From positions 26,493,796 to 26,557,795 of the forward strand of contig OY747703.1 of the NCBI GenBank assembly GCA_963556495.2: a stretch of DNA of 64,000 nucleotides, given 5' to 3'. A program made the translations under genes and the position numbers. The DNA is from Valencia hispanica (Eukaryota > Chordata > Actinopteri > Cyprinodontiformes > Valenciidae). The notes under the pieces are model-generated. The model saw only the letters and a program-made list of their open reading frames with translations, ran no database searches and was not told where the DNA came from. This document shows positions 54,555-64,000 of this stretch, one piece after another (within the stretch, counting starts at the first letter, position 1; each line of letters begins with the position of its first letter).

Positions 54555-56500
54555 AGAACATGTCCTCTTGTCTTTCCCATTTTGAGAAGTAGCTAAGAGA
54601 AATGGGCCTCGGTGTGACATTTTCTTATACCCCAGAGAAACAGGATATCAAAAATTAGTTATTTAAAGTTCTAGAAAATTATTCAGCTTTAAAAACATGG
54701 AGTAAGAATAACAAAATAAAACATGATTCAGCTCATTTATTTCATAGAAATTATTAGGAGAGCTGCTAATTGTAACATTTTTGATTGTGCACAAAGGTAA
54801 AAAAAATAAATGATACTTTTTACACTGTGAATACGGTGAAATTGAAGGTTGGATTTTGCTAGTGTAGGCATCACTGTGGACTTTGTTGTGCATTTGGACA
54901 ATTTGTTTATCTTTATCAAGCCATCATTTTAACGTGTTAGGGCACATGAAACAATTATTTTGTGAGAAAAACCAAATTTTGATTAAGTTTGAAAATCAAA
55001 TTTAAACTTTTGTAACATACTATTAGCTCACTGAAATTTCTCTAAAGTCATCAAAGATAAAAGTGTTCACTTCTCAAAAAAAATAATTTCCAGATTAAAA
55101 TGTTGTGTGGGCAGCAATGCCAGGAAATAACCAGGTTTTGAATTGGTTTTAAATATTTTTTAAACCGAAATAAGGATTCAAAATTTCACGTTTTGAGAAA
55201 GTTAATGGAAAGACTGAACCCAAAAAAAGAAGAAAGATTTATCGATCTCCTGTTTTTAGAACAGGTTTCGGAAGTGGACAATCTTTTAACTTCAAAAGTC
55301 AAAATTTGGATCATCTTTTTCATACGCAACATTTGCAATATGGAAAACAACTTCTTGTTTGTATTTATTCATAAATAACAACATTGACATAAAATAATCA
55401 AAACTGTATTTAAAGGGTAAAAATATTCCAAAGAATTGAATGTTTGGTGGTTCTGAGTAGGGAGGAAATTTATGTAGAAAAAAAATTGTTCTGAAAACCT
55501 GTAAGTGAAAGTTTCTGTATTTCATGACTTAAAAGGCTAGTAAATAAAACTGATGTCTGAGGCTGAAAGCTTTTTTATACATCTTTCCGTGACTGCTGTG
55601 TGTTGTAGTTTATAACTAAATAAATGATAATCCACTTAAGTTCTGGTGTGGACCTTGTACTAAAACATGTTCCCTGGAGCTTATTTATTTATCCAGTAGT
55701 GATTTTGTGTATCTGGCTTTTTCCTGTGTGTCATGGTCAAACAGAAAGGATTATTGTTGCTCAATAGTCAAGAGGATTTTGAGGAATAAAAGGAGAGAAA
55801 TATACACCAATGAGACTGACACAGAGGCTGAATGACAAATATTTCCCTGTTTTAGGAGGAAGTGTCGTCTAGCCGAGCGCTTGTGGAACAATGCCGGTGT
55901 TGTCTGTTTACCTCGTGTAACCCCAGCTGTACTTCCAGCACTGTGCTGTCCTCAAATGCTCTTTCTTTGTGCATTACACAACAACCTGCCTTTCTGTTAA
56001 AGACAAGGCGTTAAATCGAACTGATTGATTCTCTGTGTGGCTGCCACATCTGGTTATTTACTTGCACTGTATGGTGCAGAACCACTGAGTCATCTCTCTC
56101 ATTGCCTCATATAATATTTTAGCTCCACACAGCAAGAGGTTGTTGTAACCTTGATGTATATCTTTCTGTAAGCTGTACAGTGTGTTTGGAGTTTTATATC
56201 TGGAGCTTCTTAAAGTTAATCATTTTGTGATTTTTGTCTGTCAGAATGCAGCAGTATTTTTTTATTTTGGTAGAATTAAAAAAATAAAAACAAATGTAAC
56301 TTTTTATTGTCATCTAACACAGTGCCTACAGATATCAAACATGAATACATACACAAAATGAAATCCCTTTTGTAACTCACTGAAAGCCTGTTAAACACCT
56401 TCATAACATCTCACTCCCTTGAAGTAAAACCTAATGAATGATGATTATGAGCATATTGATGTTACACTGAACGTGTCTTTAAAATGAAATCATGTTTCTT
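54555..56500. other. Spacer upstream of the nfil3-like gene, no gene seen
   Basis: Mostly AT-rich. The segment 55850-56030 is more mixed in composition and repeat-free, so it could be a conserved non-coding element, but that cannot be judged from one sequence. Confidence 0.35.
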
Positions 56501-56533
56501 TTGTGGATATTTGTTTTAGAGCCAAAAAGAAGA

Positions 56534-56900
56534 GTGCCTTGCAAAAGCCTTAAAACCCCTTGAGTTTTTTCCCATTTTGTTTACAACTACAAACCTCCAT
56601 GTATTTTGCAGGAATTTTAAGTGACCAAAACGACGCATCATTGTAAAGTGGTTAGTAAAAATAAGAAAAATAAGAAAAATGTGGCATGTATTGAACTAGT
56701 TGTGTCAATATTTGGCTTAAATTTCAATTTTAGCTGTTTGTTCATTTCTTTCCTTTCCAGTACCTGATATTATTCAGGTAAAGATTTCTGGATCCTCTAC
56801 CCACAATGAAACACATCCAAGTTTTTCTTTGTACACAAGCTGAATCGTTTTATTGTTATTTTCAATCTGCTGAGATCAAGTGAACATTAGATTGTGTATT
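56534..56900. mobile_element. Left end of a Tc1/mariner-like MITE
   Basis: GTGCCTTGCAAAAGCCTTAA and the following TTTACAACTACAAAC match the left end of the element at 25540. No right end is visible. Confidence 0.5.
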
Positions 56901-57609
56901 ACTATCACTGGAAGTACCTTACCATTTTCTATTATACTATACATTGCCTACTTTGTCGGTTTCATAAGTTTTATGTTGAAAAATTTTGATTTGGAAAATT
57001 GTTTCTACTGCCTGACTTTTATTTTTGCAGTTGTTATTTATTTATTTGTATTTAGTTTTTATTTAAGTTTTTAAAAAACAAGAATTTACACCTCTTTATA
57101 TTTTTGTTTGTCTGGATATTTAATTTTAAGATTAAATCAGATGTTATAAACAGTTACTCAACATTTTAGTAGCCTTTTTTTTTCCAAATACTACTTTTAC
57201 TTGAGTAAAGATATATTGTTGAAGTAGTGCTACTCCTACTTGAGTACTGACTGCTTCCACACCTATGAACTGATTCAAAATGCAACAAAATAAACCGACA
57301 CAAACATTGTCTTTTTTATTTCCTTTTTTCTTGCCTACAGGCCACATTGTACCATCGAGGAACAACCAATTTAAATGAGCACCTCAAGGAATCTACCCTG
57401 TAATTTTACTCTAGTTTCTTGTTTTGCTCGTGTTATGGTTGCTTTGATATGCAGTGTGTGTACAGTTCAAAGAATCAAGCTTAGAGTAAAATTACAGTGT
57501 TTAATTATCACTCTTTACATCAGTGTTTGTGTCTGACATCTCTAGAAATCGCAATGCATTCTTTTTATTTTCTACATGTTTTGAATGTGTCCGTTGTCTT
57601 TTGGTCCAG

Positions 57610-57806
57610 CTGGCTTCCCGTCATGAGGAGAAGGCGGAGTGGAGAGGGGGTTTACTCAGGGTGAGGATCTGACCCCAGATGAACCAGTGAGCTGCTGCTG
57701 GGGGAGGAGATACCGAAGAGATGCTGGGGTCTGGGGCTCAAACAGCCACAAGACTGCAACGCTTCTGGTTTCATGCGTCCGATCCTCTTAAAGTTTTACA
57801 GAAGCC
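57610..57806 (+). other. Putative non-coding first exon of the nfil3-like gene
   Basis: A GC-richer island inside AT-rich spacer ends at a good donor, AAGCC|GTGAGT (57806/57807). The next acceptor, CTCTAG|GTGGAG at 58594/58595, lies 57 bases before the nfil3-like start codon. NFIL3 genes commonly have an untranslated first exon. The 5' limit is a guess. Confidence 0.5.
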
Positions 57807-58651
57807 GTGAGTCAGACTTTCTTTTACTACTTTAGTCTTTCTCTCTGTGTCACTGAGGAGTTTTTCAGTTAGGTTTGTTCTTCTTATTTGTCTGAAATAA
57901 AATAAGAGTTCTGTTTAGTGTTTTAAGACAAACACATCATTTTCAGTTGTATGAACAATTCAGGACTTTTATTTCCATAACTATTTATGAATGTACACAA
58001 ATCGATCTAGATAGTTATGAACAAGCAGATATTTAAATGGGTATATAAGGTCTGAGATTTACTTAGGGTATGCTTTTATTTAATGCTTTTACCTGAAATT
58101 CCACTTTTAATATTTGTGTTGCATATCAGATAGTCAAGGACCAAGATGGCCTAACCCAGTCATTAAAAAAGTATTTATGTATGTGATGATTTAAATACAG
58201 CTGGAAACATATATTTTATGAATAAATAACTATAGACACTATTTATAAATAAATAAATGAACAATCTATTTAACTTTTTATTATTTATTATTTAAATCTA
58301 TTCCTTCTACTACTATTTAATGTATTGTTTCAAGTACATGGTTAAATATTGGTTAATTATTTTTAATGAACTGTAAAATACAAAACTTGAATAACTATTT
58401 AATTAACCAAATGCTAAAATACTTAAATAGGATTTTGACACATTATATTCATATTTATTTCTATTTATTTAAAGTATTTCTTACAGTTTTATTTAGATCA
58501 TATCATTATTTTTATGTGTTTGCTTGCTTGTGGCACTTTTAGCCTTCAGAATAATTCTCACATCACTGGATGCTTTTGTGTTTTTCGCCTCTAGGTGGAG
58601 CCCTAACAGAGCAGACCAGCCGCCAACCTTCTGGCAGGGTGTAGTTTGAAC

Positions 58652-59779
58652 ATGACAGCCCAGACAGTGGGAGCTCTCTTTCATGTGATGCCCTCTCTGC
58701 ACCATGCAGATTCTGCAGCTCTTGGAGGACCAGGTTCTGGTTCCGATTCTTACTCTGAGAAACCCGTTTCCATTCTGAACACGCAGACATGTGAGGCTCG
58801 CTCCTTTGGACTTGATTTTAATGCGGGCCTTGCCAGTTCAGATGATACGGATGTAACAGGTTTTGATGAGAATAACAGGAACGGTGTGCGTCGCAAGCGT
58901 GAGCTCACCCCCACTGAGAGAAAAGACGAAAACTACTGGGACAAGAGAAGGAAAAACAACGAGGCGGCCAAGAGGTCTAGGGAGAAGAGACGGGTGAACG
59001 ACATGGTGCTGGAGAGGAGGGTCCTGGGCCTGCTGGAGGAGAACGCTCGCCTGAAGGCCGAGGTGTTGGCCCTCAAGTTTCACTTTGGGATGGTCAAGGA
59101 CCCGTCTGATGTATCTATCCTACCACTGTCCACACCACTCAGTTTGACCCAGTACTCTCCCAGTAACATGGATGGCCTCTCATACTACAACACCCACCAG
59201 AGCCACTGCCAGCCTGTGCAGAAGGGTGTTGTGAGGACAGCAATATCTCCACAGACTGCCGGTGGAGACTCCAGCATCCGTCCATGTCTCCCACAGGCAG
59301 ACAGCGCTAGGTTTTATGATGACCCACAGGATGAGTGTGTCAGGCCTCCTCTCACAGAGGATCAACAGGTCTCTGAGCCAGGGAGTGGCAGACCAGACTC
59401 ATCCAACGGTCTGAGGAACCTCCCACACAAACTCCGGTTCAAAAGTCCACCTGGTGGGGAGATATCTCCATCACCTGACAAAAGACCTGCTGGCCCACCT
59501 GTAGCCATGGTGGGGCCAAGCATCCAGATAAAAAACACCCAGAAGGTTGGAAGGGATGGTCAGACATGGGTCCAGGCCACTTATTACAGAGACAGGGTCT
59601 GCGGTGGGGGTGAGCAGCAGCAGATCCAGGGCTCATGGTGTGGATACAACGACTCCTCATTTCTTCATAAATCAAACAAGAAGTTCTCAGGAGGAGACGT
59701 GAGTCTGAGGTCGCACATCAGCAGTTTGCCCCAGGAGGTGGCTCAGCTCAGGAGGCTTATCTCAACGTCTTCAACATAA
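58652..59779 (+). CDS. NFIL3-like (E4BP4 family) bZIP transcriptional repressor
   Basis: Nuclear bZIP protein of the PAR-related NFIL3 group, expected to bind TTAYGTAA-type sites and repress circadian and immune genes. A single uninterrupted coding exon of 375 aa begins at the ATG in AACATGACAG; intronless coding is typical of NFIL3. The signature is YWDKRRKNNEAAKRSREKRR (about residues 95-114) followed by a leucine zipper ending near LALKFHFGM. Farther on, LPHKLRFKS and the C-terminal LPQEVAQLRRLIS match conserved NFIL3 segments (LPHKLRIKA; LSAEVVSLKRLI). Human NFIL3 is longer (about 462 aa). Teleosts carry several nfil3 paralogues (nfil3, nfil3-2 to nfil3-6) and this divergent copy is probably one of the latter, so I give no symbol. 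An acceptor at 58594/58595 implies a spliced 5' UTR. Confidence 0.9.
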   Translation: MTAQTVGALFHVMPSLHHADSAALGGPGSGSDSYSEKPVSILNTQTCEARSFGLDFNAGLASSDDTDVTGFDENNRNGVRRKRELTPTERKDENYWDKRRKNNEAAKRSREKRRVNDMVLERRVLGLLEENARLKAEVLALKFHFGMVKDPSDVSILPLSTPLSLTQYSPSNMDGLSYYNTHQSHCQPVQKGVVRTAISPQTAGGDSSIRPCLPQADSARFYDDPQDECVRPPLTEDQQVSEPGSGRPDSSNGLRNLPHKLRFKSPPGGEISPSPDKRPAGPPVAMVGPSIQIKNTQKVGRDGQTWVQATYYRDRVCGGGEQQQIQGSWCGYNDSSFLHKSNKKFSGGDVSLRSHISSLPQEVAQLRRLISTSST

Positions 59780-60101
59780 AATCTCCTAAAAAACTCAAAT
59801 CTAAATGTTAGCATTCACTCAAGCATTCAGTTTAGAACTAATTACTAAATAACTCATCATTTCTATTTCTGGATAAACAACTAACCTGATAGCAACTTTT
59901 CAATCATATTGGCTGAAAAAATTAGCAAGAAGACACTTGGGGGGGGGGAGTTGCTGATAACTTAATCGGTGTAATCATTGTTATTAAAGTAGTTTTCAGT
60001 GATCTATAAAGTAGTATTCAGTGTTTTATTTTGTCTGTTAATGTTTAACTTTACTAAAAGTCATTCTGACCTTCAATGAGATCATCTGAAGTATAAACAT
60101 A

Positions 60102-60107
60102 AATAAA
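60102..60107 (+). terminator. Poly(A) signal of the nfil3-like gene
   Basis: AATAAA about 320 bp after the stop codon, before the next interspersed repeat begins near 60285. Confidence 0.5.
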
Positions 60108-60284
60108 GATACATGTATAGTACTGTGGAAAACTGTATTCTGCTTTACAGATTTGTTTTTTAAATACTTTTTTGTCAAATCTAAATGTTTCTGATCATCA
60201 AAGAAATGTTGTTACAAAGATAACACAGAGGTTCTTAATTTTATTACCAGAGGCCAATTTAATGCCATCCAGATATTGAGACTG

Positions 60285-60515
60285 ATTTTATAGACCACTT
60301 TTCCAGTCATACTCACTACTCATAGCGCTTTACCCCACAGACATATGAACCCCTTTTCGACTCACATTTACACACCAATATAAAGATCAGTAGGCAACTT
60401 TGGGTTTAGTGCCTTTCCCAGGCATGAGGCCTTGACACGAGGAAGCTGGAATCAAACCTACAACCTGCTGATTGCAAAAATAAACAGTCTACCCACTGAG
60501 CAACAGTCACCCAAA
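60285..60515 (-). mobile_element. tRNA-derived SINE, second family, minus strand
   Basis: On the minus strand the 5' end is tRNA-like (GTTGCTCAGTGGGTAGAC, then AGGTTTGATTCCAGCTTCC as B box). The body includes the complement of AAAGCGCTTTAC-type sequence (ATAGCGCTTTACCCCA at about 60324). Unrelated to the SINE at 3359. Confidence 0.65.
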
Positions 60516-60989
60516 TAAAGTGATTGACTAAGCGGTTTCTTTTTCAGAGGTCTGGTCCAAACACGACAACTCCTGTCTTATCAGAATTAAAGGCAATTTA
60601 GAGTCATCCAGGTTTTTATGTCTTCAAGACATACATATAGTCTAAAAAAGTGATTAGATTTATCCAGAATTATTGATAAATATAGCTTTCCGATAAAGGC
60701 TTGGGAGGAGAAGACTCAGTGTGTGTGTGGGGTGGGGGCAATTCTTTCCCTCTCAAAGTAAACAGATTTGGAGAGTGTAAAAAAGGCAAGTAAGAAAAAA
60801 GAAACAATCAGAAAAGTCAAATTTTTTCTGAGGGTCCAGCACAGGCTGAGCCTCAACCAGAAACCGTGTTCTCCTCAGGCGGCGGCCAACAACGCACGGG
60901 TTTCTTGACGGTGACCATTTCTCTGTCCGAAACTCGGACGCCCGAGAAAAAACCCCATCCCCTGTCCACTCGGTTTCACTCGCTGAAGG

Positions 60990-61255
60990 GGAAAATTGGG
61001 GAAAATATATGTCCTTATATAAGGATGAGGCTGAAGACTGGTATTTTCTTATATGTCGTTACAGCTAGTTGTACATGAGCCTGTCTGGGCCAACGCTCAA
61101 ACTCTCTTGCACCTCCGATCATGTCTGCCTTCTTTCTAAGCAGCTTCTGCCTTCGGTCGCAACAATGTTATGTCTTCATTGCAAGGTTAACCAAAAAGCT
61201 CCTCATAGCAGTCAGAGGAAACAAGGTGAAAGGCTTCGTCACTGACTCTAATGAT
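60990..61255 (-). repeat. LTR-like or unclassified repeat, copy 2
   Basis: Inverted, diverged copy of the 52602-52873 repeat; AATGTTATGTCTTCATTGCA and CAACGCTCAAACTCTCTTGC are the shared blocks. The GC-rich segment just before it (60830-60990) is unexplained and may belong to the same element. Confidence 0.4.
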
Positions 61256-61262
61256 CTCTTAT

Positions 61263-61515
61263 TCAATTCAGTTCTTTCCAAAAATACTTTATTGATCCCA
61301 GAGGGAAATTAAGTGTTGTTGTAGCTCATATAATTAATTCTTTAAGGATTTGTTTTAGATGATGATGGGTGTGGGCAGGAAGGATTTCCTGTAGCGGTCT
61401 GTGTTGCAGCAAAATTGAAGAAGCATCCGACTGAAGACACTCTGTTGTTGTAGGATAGTCTCATGAAGAGGATGCTCAGGGTTGTCCATAATTTGTTTGA
61501 TTATTATACCATATT
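61263..61515 (-). mobile_element. 3' end of an L2/Rex1-like LINE, minus strand
   Basis: Minus-strand reading gives IMDNPEHPLHETILQQQSVF and NTDRYRKSFLPTPIII, nearly identical to the end of the LINE at 41100-42695, followed by CCCTCTGGGATCAATAAAGT and a GAATT tail. Confidence 0.8.
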
Positions 61516-62504
61516 CCCTAGATTCCTTTACTAATATGTAATTAATCAATAAATTCACATAACCTTGAAATATTGCTGTAACAGACAGTCTACAGGAAAT
61601 TGCCTTTTCCCAAGCCAACTTAGGACCCCCCAAATGGAAGGTGAAACAAAGAGGAGTGGATGAAAAATTAGGGGGGAAAAGTAGGGATGAGGATGAGGTG
61701 TTGAAGGGCTGAGGGTATGAAGAGAGATGAGGAGATATCCAACTGAGGGTAAGGGAGGGTGTGGGTTGGAATAACATAACGGACAGTAAAGGCTGGGTGA
61801 ACTGGATAGAAGTACACTGCTGAGTAATTAGAGGCATGGCTAAAGCATGGCCCTGCTCCTGAACCTACATAAACCTATTCACTTCATAATGTATTATTTT
61901 AATTTTATTTATCATATTAAATGTTTATTTTTACTTCTTTCTTTTAAGATTTTTTGACAGTTTGGGGTTATTTCCTTTTGAGTACTGACTGGTGGAGGGC
62001 AGCGTGTTCAATCAGAAAACCTAGTGCCGATTTTGTGGCACCAGTGACCTTTATCTGTAATGTTCATACAGGAAGAGACATAAAAAGAATGGGGTAAGAC
62101 ATGTAGCAAAGGTCAACTGAACCACGTCGAGGGCTAACAGCCTCTGTATATACGTTCCCTGCTCAGCCATGACACCATATGAGCCCAATAAGTCAGCCTG
62201 TTATCCTAACACAGAACAGGAGTGTAAGCCACAGCAGACCATGAAGCTGATGAAGACCATGCTTGGGGGTAACACATTAGTCAGAACTGCATTTTATTTT
62301 ATTGCCATGTAAAATACAACAAATTATGACATTTTGTTTCTTTTCATCCGTAGTGTGCTTTTAAAGCCCCTTCTGGCCAAAACTTTTTTTCATCTATGTC
62401 CACTAGGACCTTTTCACAAAAAGCAAGAAGCCTCATTCGTAAGAGGTTACTACATCATCTAAAGGATTAAAAAAAACACCAAAGTCCTTGCTTTCAAACT
62501 TTTA

Positions 62505-63100
62505 CCTTCCACTCAACTTTCCATTAAGATGCTTGGGTACAGCATGGGCTGCACAGTGGTACAGTTGGTAGCACTGGTGCCTTACAGCAAGAAGGCCCAG
62601 GTTCAAATCCCAGCCTGGGGGATCTTTCTGCATGGAGTTTGCATGTTCTCCCTGTGCATGTGTGGGTTCTCTCCAGGTACTCCAGCTTCATCCAACAGTC
62701 CAAAAACATGACTGTTAGGTTAACAGGTCTCTCTAAATTGCCCTTAGATATGAATATGTGTGTGCATGGTTTTCTTTGTCCTGTATGTCTCTGTGTTGCC
62801 CTGCGATGGACTGGGTGTACCCCGCCTCTCACCCCGTGACTGCTGGAGATAGGCACCAGACCAGTATAGATAATGGATGGATACAGCAGCCAGCTTTTTT
62901 AGCAATGAGCTTTCTTGGAAGGCTTGAATGACTGTGTGCTGAACATCTGTAAAGTCAGCAGTACCTCCCCACGATTGAGTATATGTGGCCATAACAGAAT
63001 ACTTCTGTATTACAGTGTTTTATTTCTTTTACGCAATATTTTAATCTACTGAAAAACTTAATTTTAATGTTTTCAATAGTTTAAGACATAATCACCAAAA
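62505..63100 (-). mobile_element. Tc1-like relic interrupted by a SINE
   Basis: Same family as 36200-36770: both carry CCACTCAACTTTCC-like and CACGATT...GGCCATAAC-like blocks. On the minus strand GGTADFTDVQHTVIQAFQE is a decayed transposase N-terminus. The SINE at 62545-62881 splits it. Confidence 0.55.
62545..62881 (+). mobile_element. tRNA-derived SINE inserted in a Tc1-like relic
   Basis: A-box region CAGTGGTACAGTTGGTAGCA and B box GGTTCAAATCC, with the same body as the SINE at 3359. The direct repeat TACAGCA flanks it at 62538-62544 and 62882-62888. The 3' end is GATAATGGATGGA. Confidence 0.85.
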
Positions 63101-64000
63101 AGACCATAATAGAATACTTGAAATATATTACTCTATGTTTTATGAGTCTATATATTATGCAAGTTTTAGTTTCTGAATTGAATCGATGAAGCAAATGAAC
63201 TTTTAAATGAAATTCTAGTTTATTGAGATGCATTTTTATGTACATATGTTTTGATCCAGTGTGTTCAAACTCTTGTGTGAGCGGAGGAGTAGCATCTGAT
63301 TTGAAGGTCACACCATATATTCAAGAGCTTGGCCTATTTCAGAGGCCTTAACGTCAAATCTTCACTTCAGATGCATGAAAAATATCTCACATTTTTTTAT
63401 GTAGAGCTAAAGCAAAACATTTGATTTTCATTTATGGTGATAAATCATTTGATAAATACCGTAAAACTGTAGCCACCGCATTGGTGTTGACCTAGTTGCT
63501 CTCAGTAAAGGTGATCCACTCACAGGGGACAGTGAGACGCGAGGAGGAGGGTGAATGCAGGGGAAAATAGTGAGACCCTGAATGAGTCATCGATCACGTC
63601 AGATGGAAAACAGAAAAAAATAGGCTATTTTTAGCCTTAAAGGAGCTGAGCTGGAAACAGATTGTCCCAAGTGGAGGTAAAAGAGGCATGATCAGCATAC
63701 ATATATCAACCCATTCAGAACTAGGATGTGGCTTTGAAATGCACACAACCAGAGAGCAGCAACAGCAAAAAAAAAAGAGTCCAAATTACATAACTGGGCC
63801 TAAATATATGTTGAAAACTTTGAGGTTGAAAATTACATCTTTGACCATCCATTCAGCTTCTTCTATTTATGGCAACATTAGGGGGCGCTGAGTGCCTTCA
63901 TGTGTACGAATTTCATTCATTCATTCATTCACAGCAGTTTCTATTGTGTTTACTACATCACCACATGCTGCTCATGCTCAAAGAGCAGAGGTGGATTTCA
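63100..64000. other. Right-edge spacer, no gene seen
   Basis: AT-rich, then a more mixed stretch (63470-63900) with TGAGTCAT (AP-1-like) at about 63583 and AGGGGGCG, an 11 of 13 CTCF-core match, at 63875-63887. A short ATTC run lies at about 63911-63930. No coding feature on either strand. Confidence 0.4.

Noticed and set aside
62560..62625. Possible tRNA gene
   Set aside because: Same SINE family as 3359-3675; the tRNA part is diverged and flanked by a direct repeat.

Overview
The window is vertebrate nuclear DNA, most likely from a teleost fish. Genes are split into short exons with GT-AG introns, coding density is low, and the spacers hold Tc1/mariner, hAT-like, piggyBac, L2/Rex-like LINE and tRNA-derived SINE sequence of kinds common in fish genomes. 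No bacterial features, CRISPR arrays or operons are present. I assembled gene models by joining exons whose reading phases match and whose products align with families I know. Homology is from recognition, not from a search.

Layout, left to right. (1) 544-9824, minus strand: gga1, a Golgi/endosome clathrin adaptor. Fourteen exons cover VHS, GAT and hinge; the C-terminal ear lies beyond the left edge. (2) 9825-12526: intergenic, with YY1-like motifs, a large (AAT)n/(ATT)n inverted microsatellite, a LINE fragment and a CTCF-like motif. (3) 12527-33374, plus strand: micall1, complete in 16 exons (891 aa) with CH, LIM, NPF motifs and bMERB domain. Its introns hold a nest of DNA transposons and a THAP-domain relic. 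(4) 35623-38545, minus strand: c22orf23 (UPF0193/EVG1), complete in six coding exons (225 aa), tail-to-tail with micall1 and with an RFX X-box at its promoter. (5) 39330-42695: a piggyBac-derived element with intact TTAA ends, then a degraded LINE. (6) 44887-48510, plus strand: a three-exon Krueppel-like factor, best matched to klf1, with GATA motifs upstream. (7) 48511-58594: repeat-rich spacer. (8) 58652-59779, plus strand: an intronless-coding NFIL3-like bZIP gene with a probable non-coding 5' exon. (9) 59780-64000: repeats only.

How the genes relate: GGA1 and MICALL1 both act in endosomal membrane traffic, but their closeness reflects old synteny (human 22q13.1 carries GGA1, MICALL1 and C22orf23) rather than co-regulation. 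The klf1-like and nfil3-like genes are transcription factors that join this block on the fish chromosome. I found no convincing new biological system. The points most worth a second look are regulatory (X-box, GATA clusters) and transposon-related (piggyBac derivative, nested elements, THAP relic).
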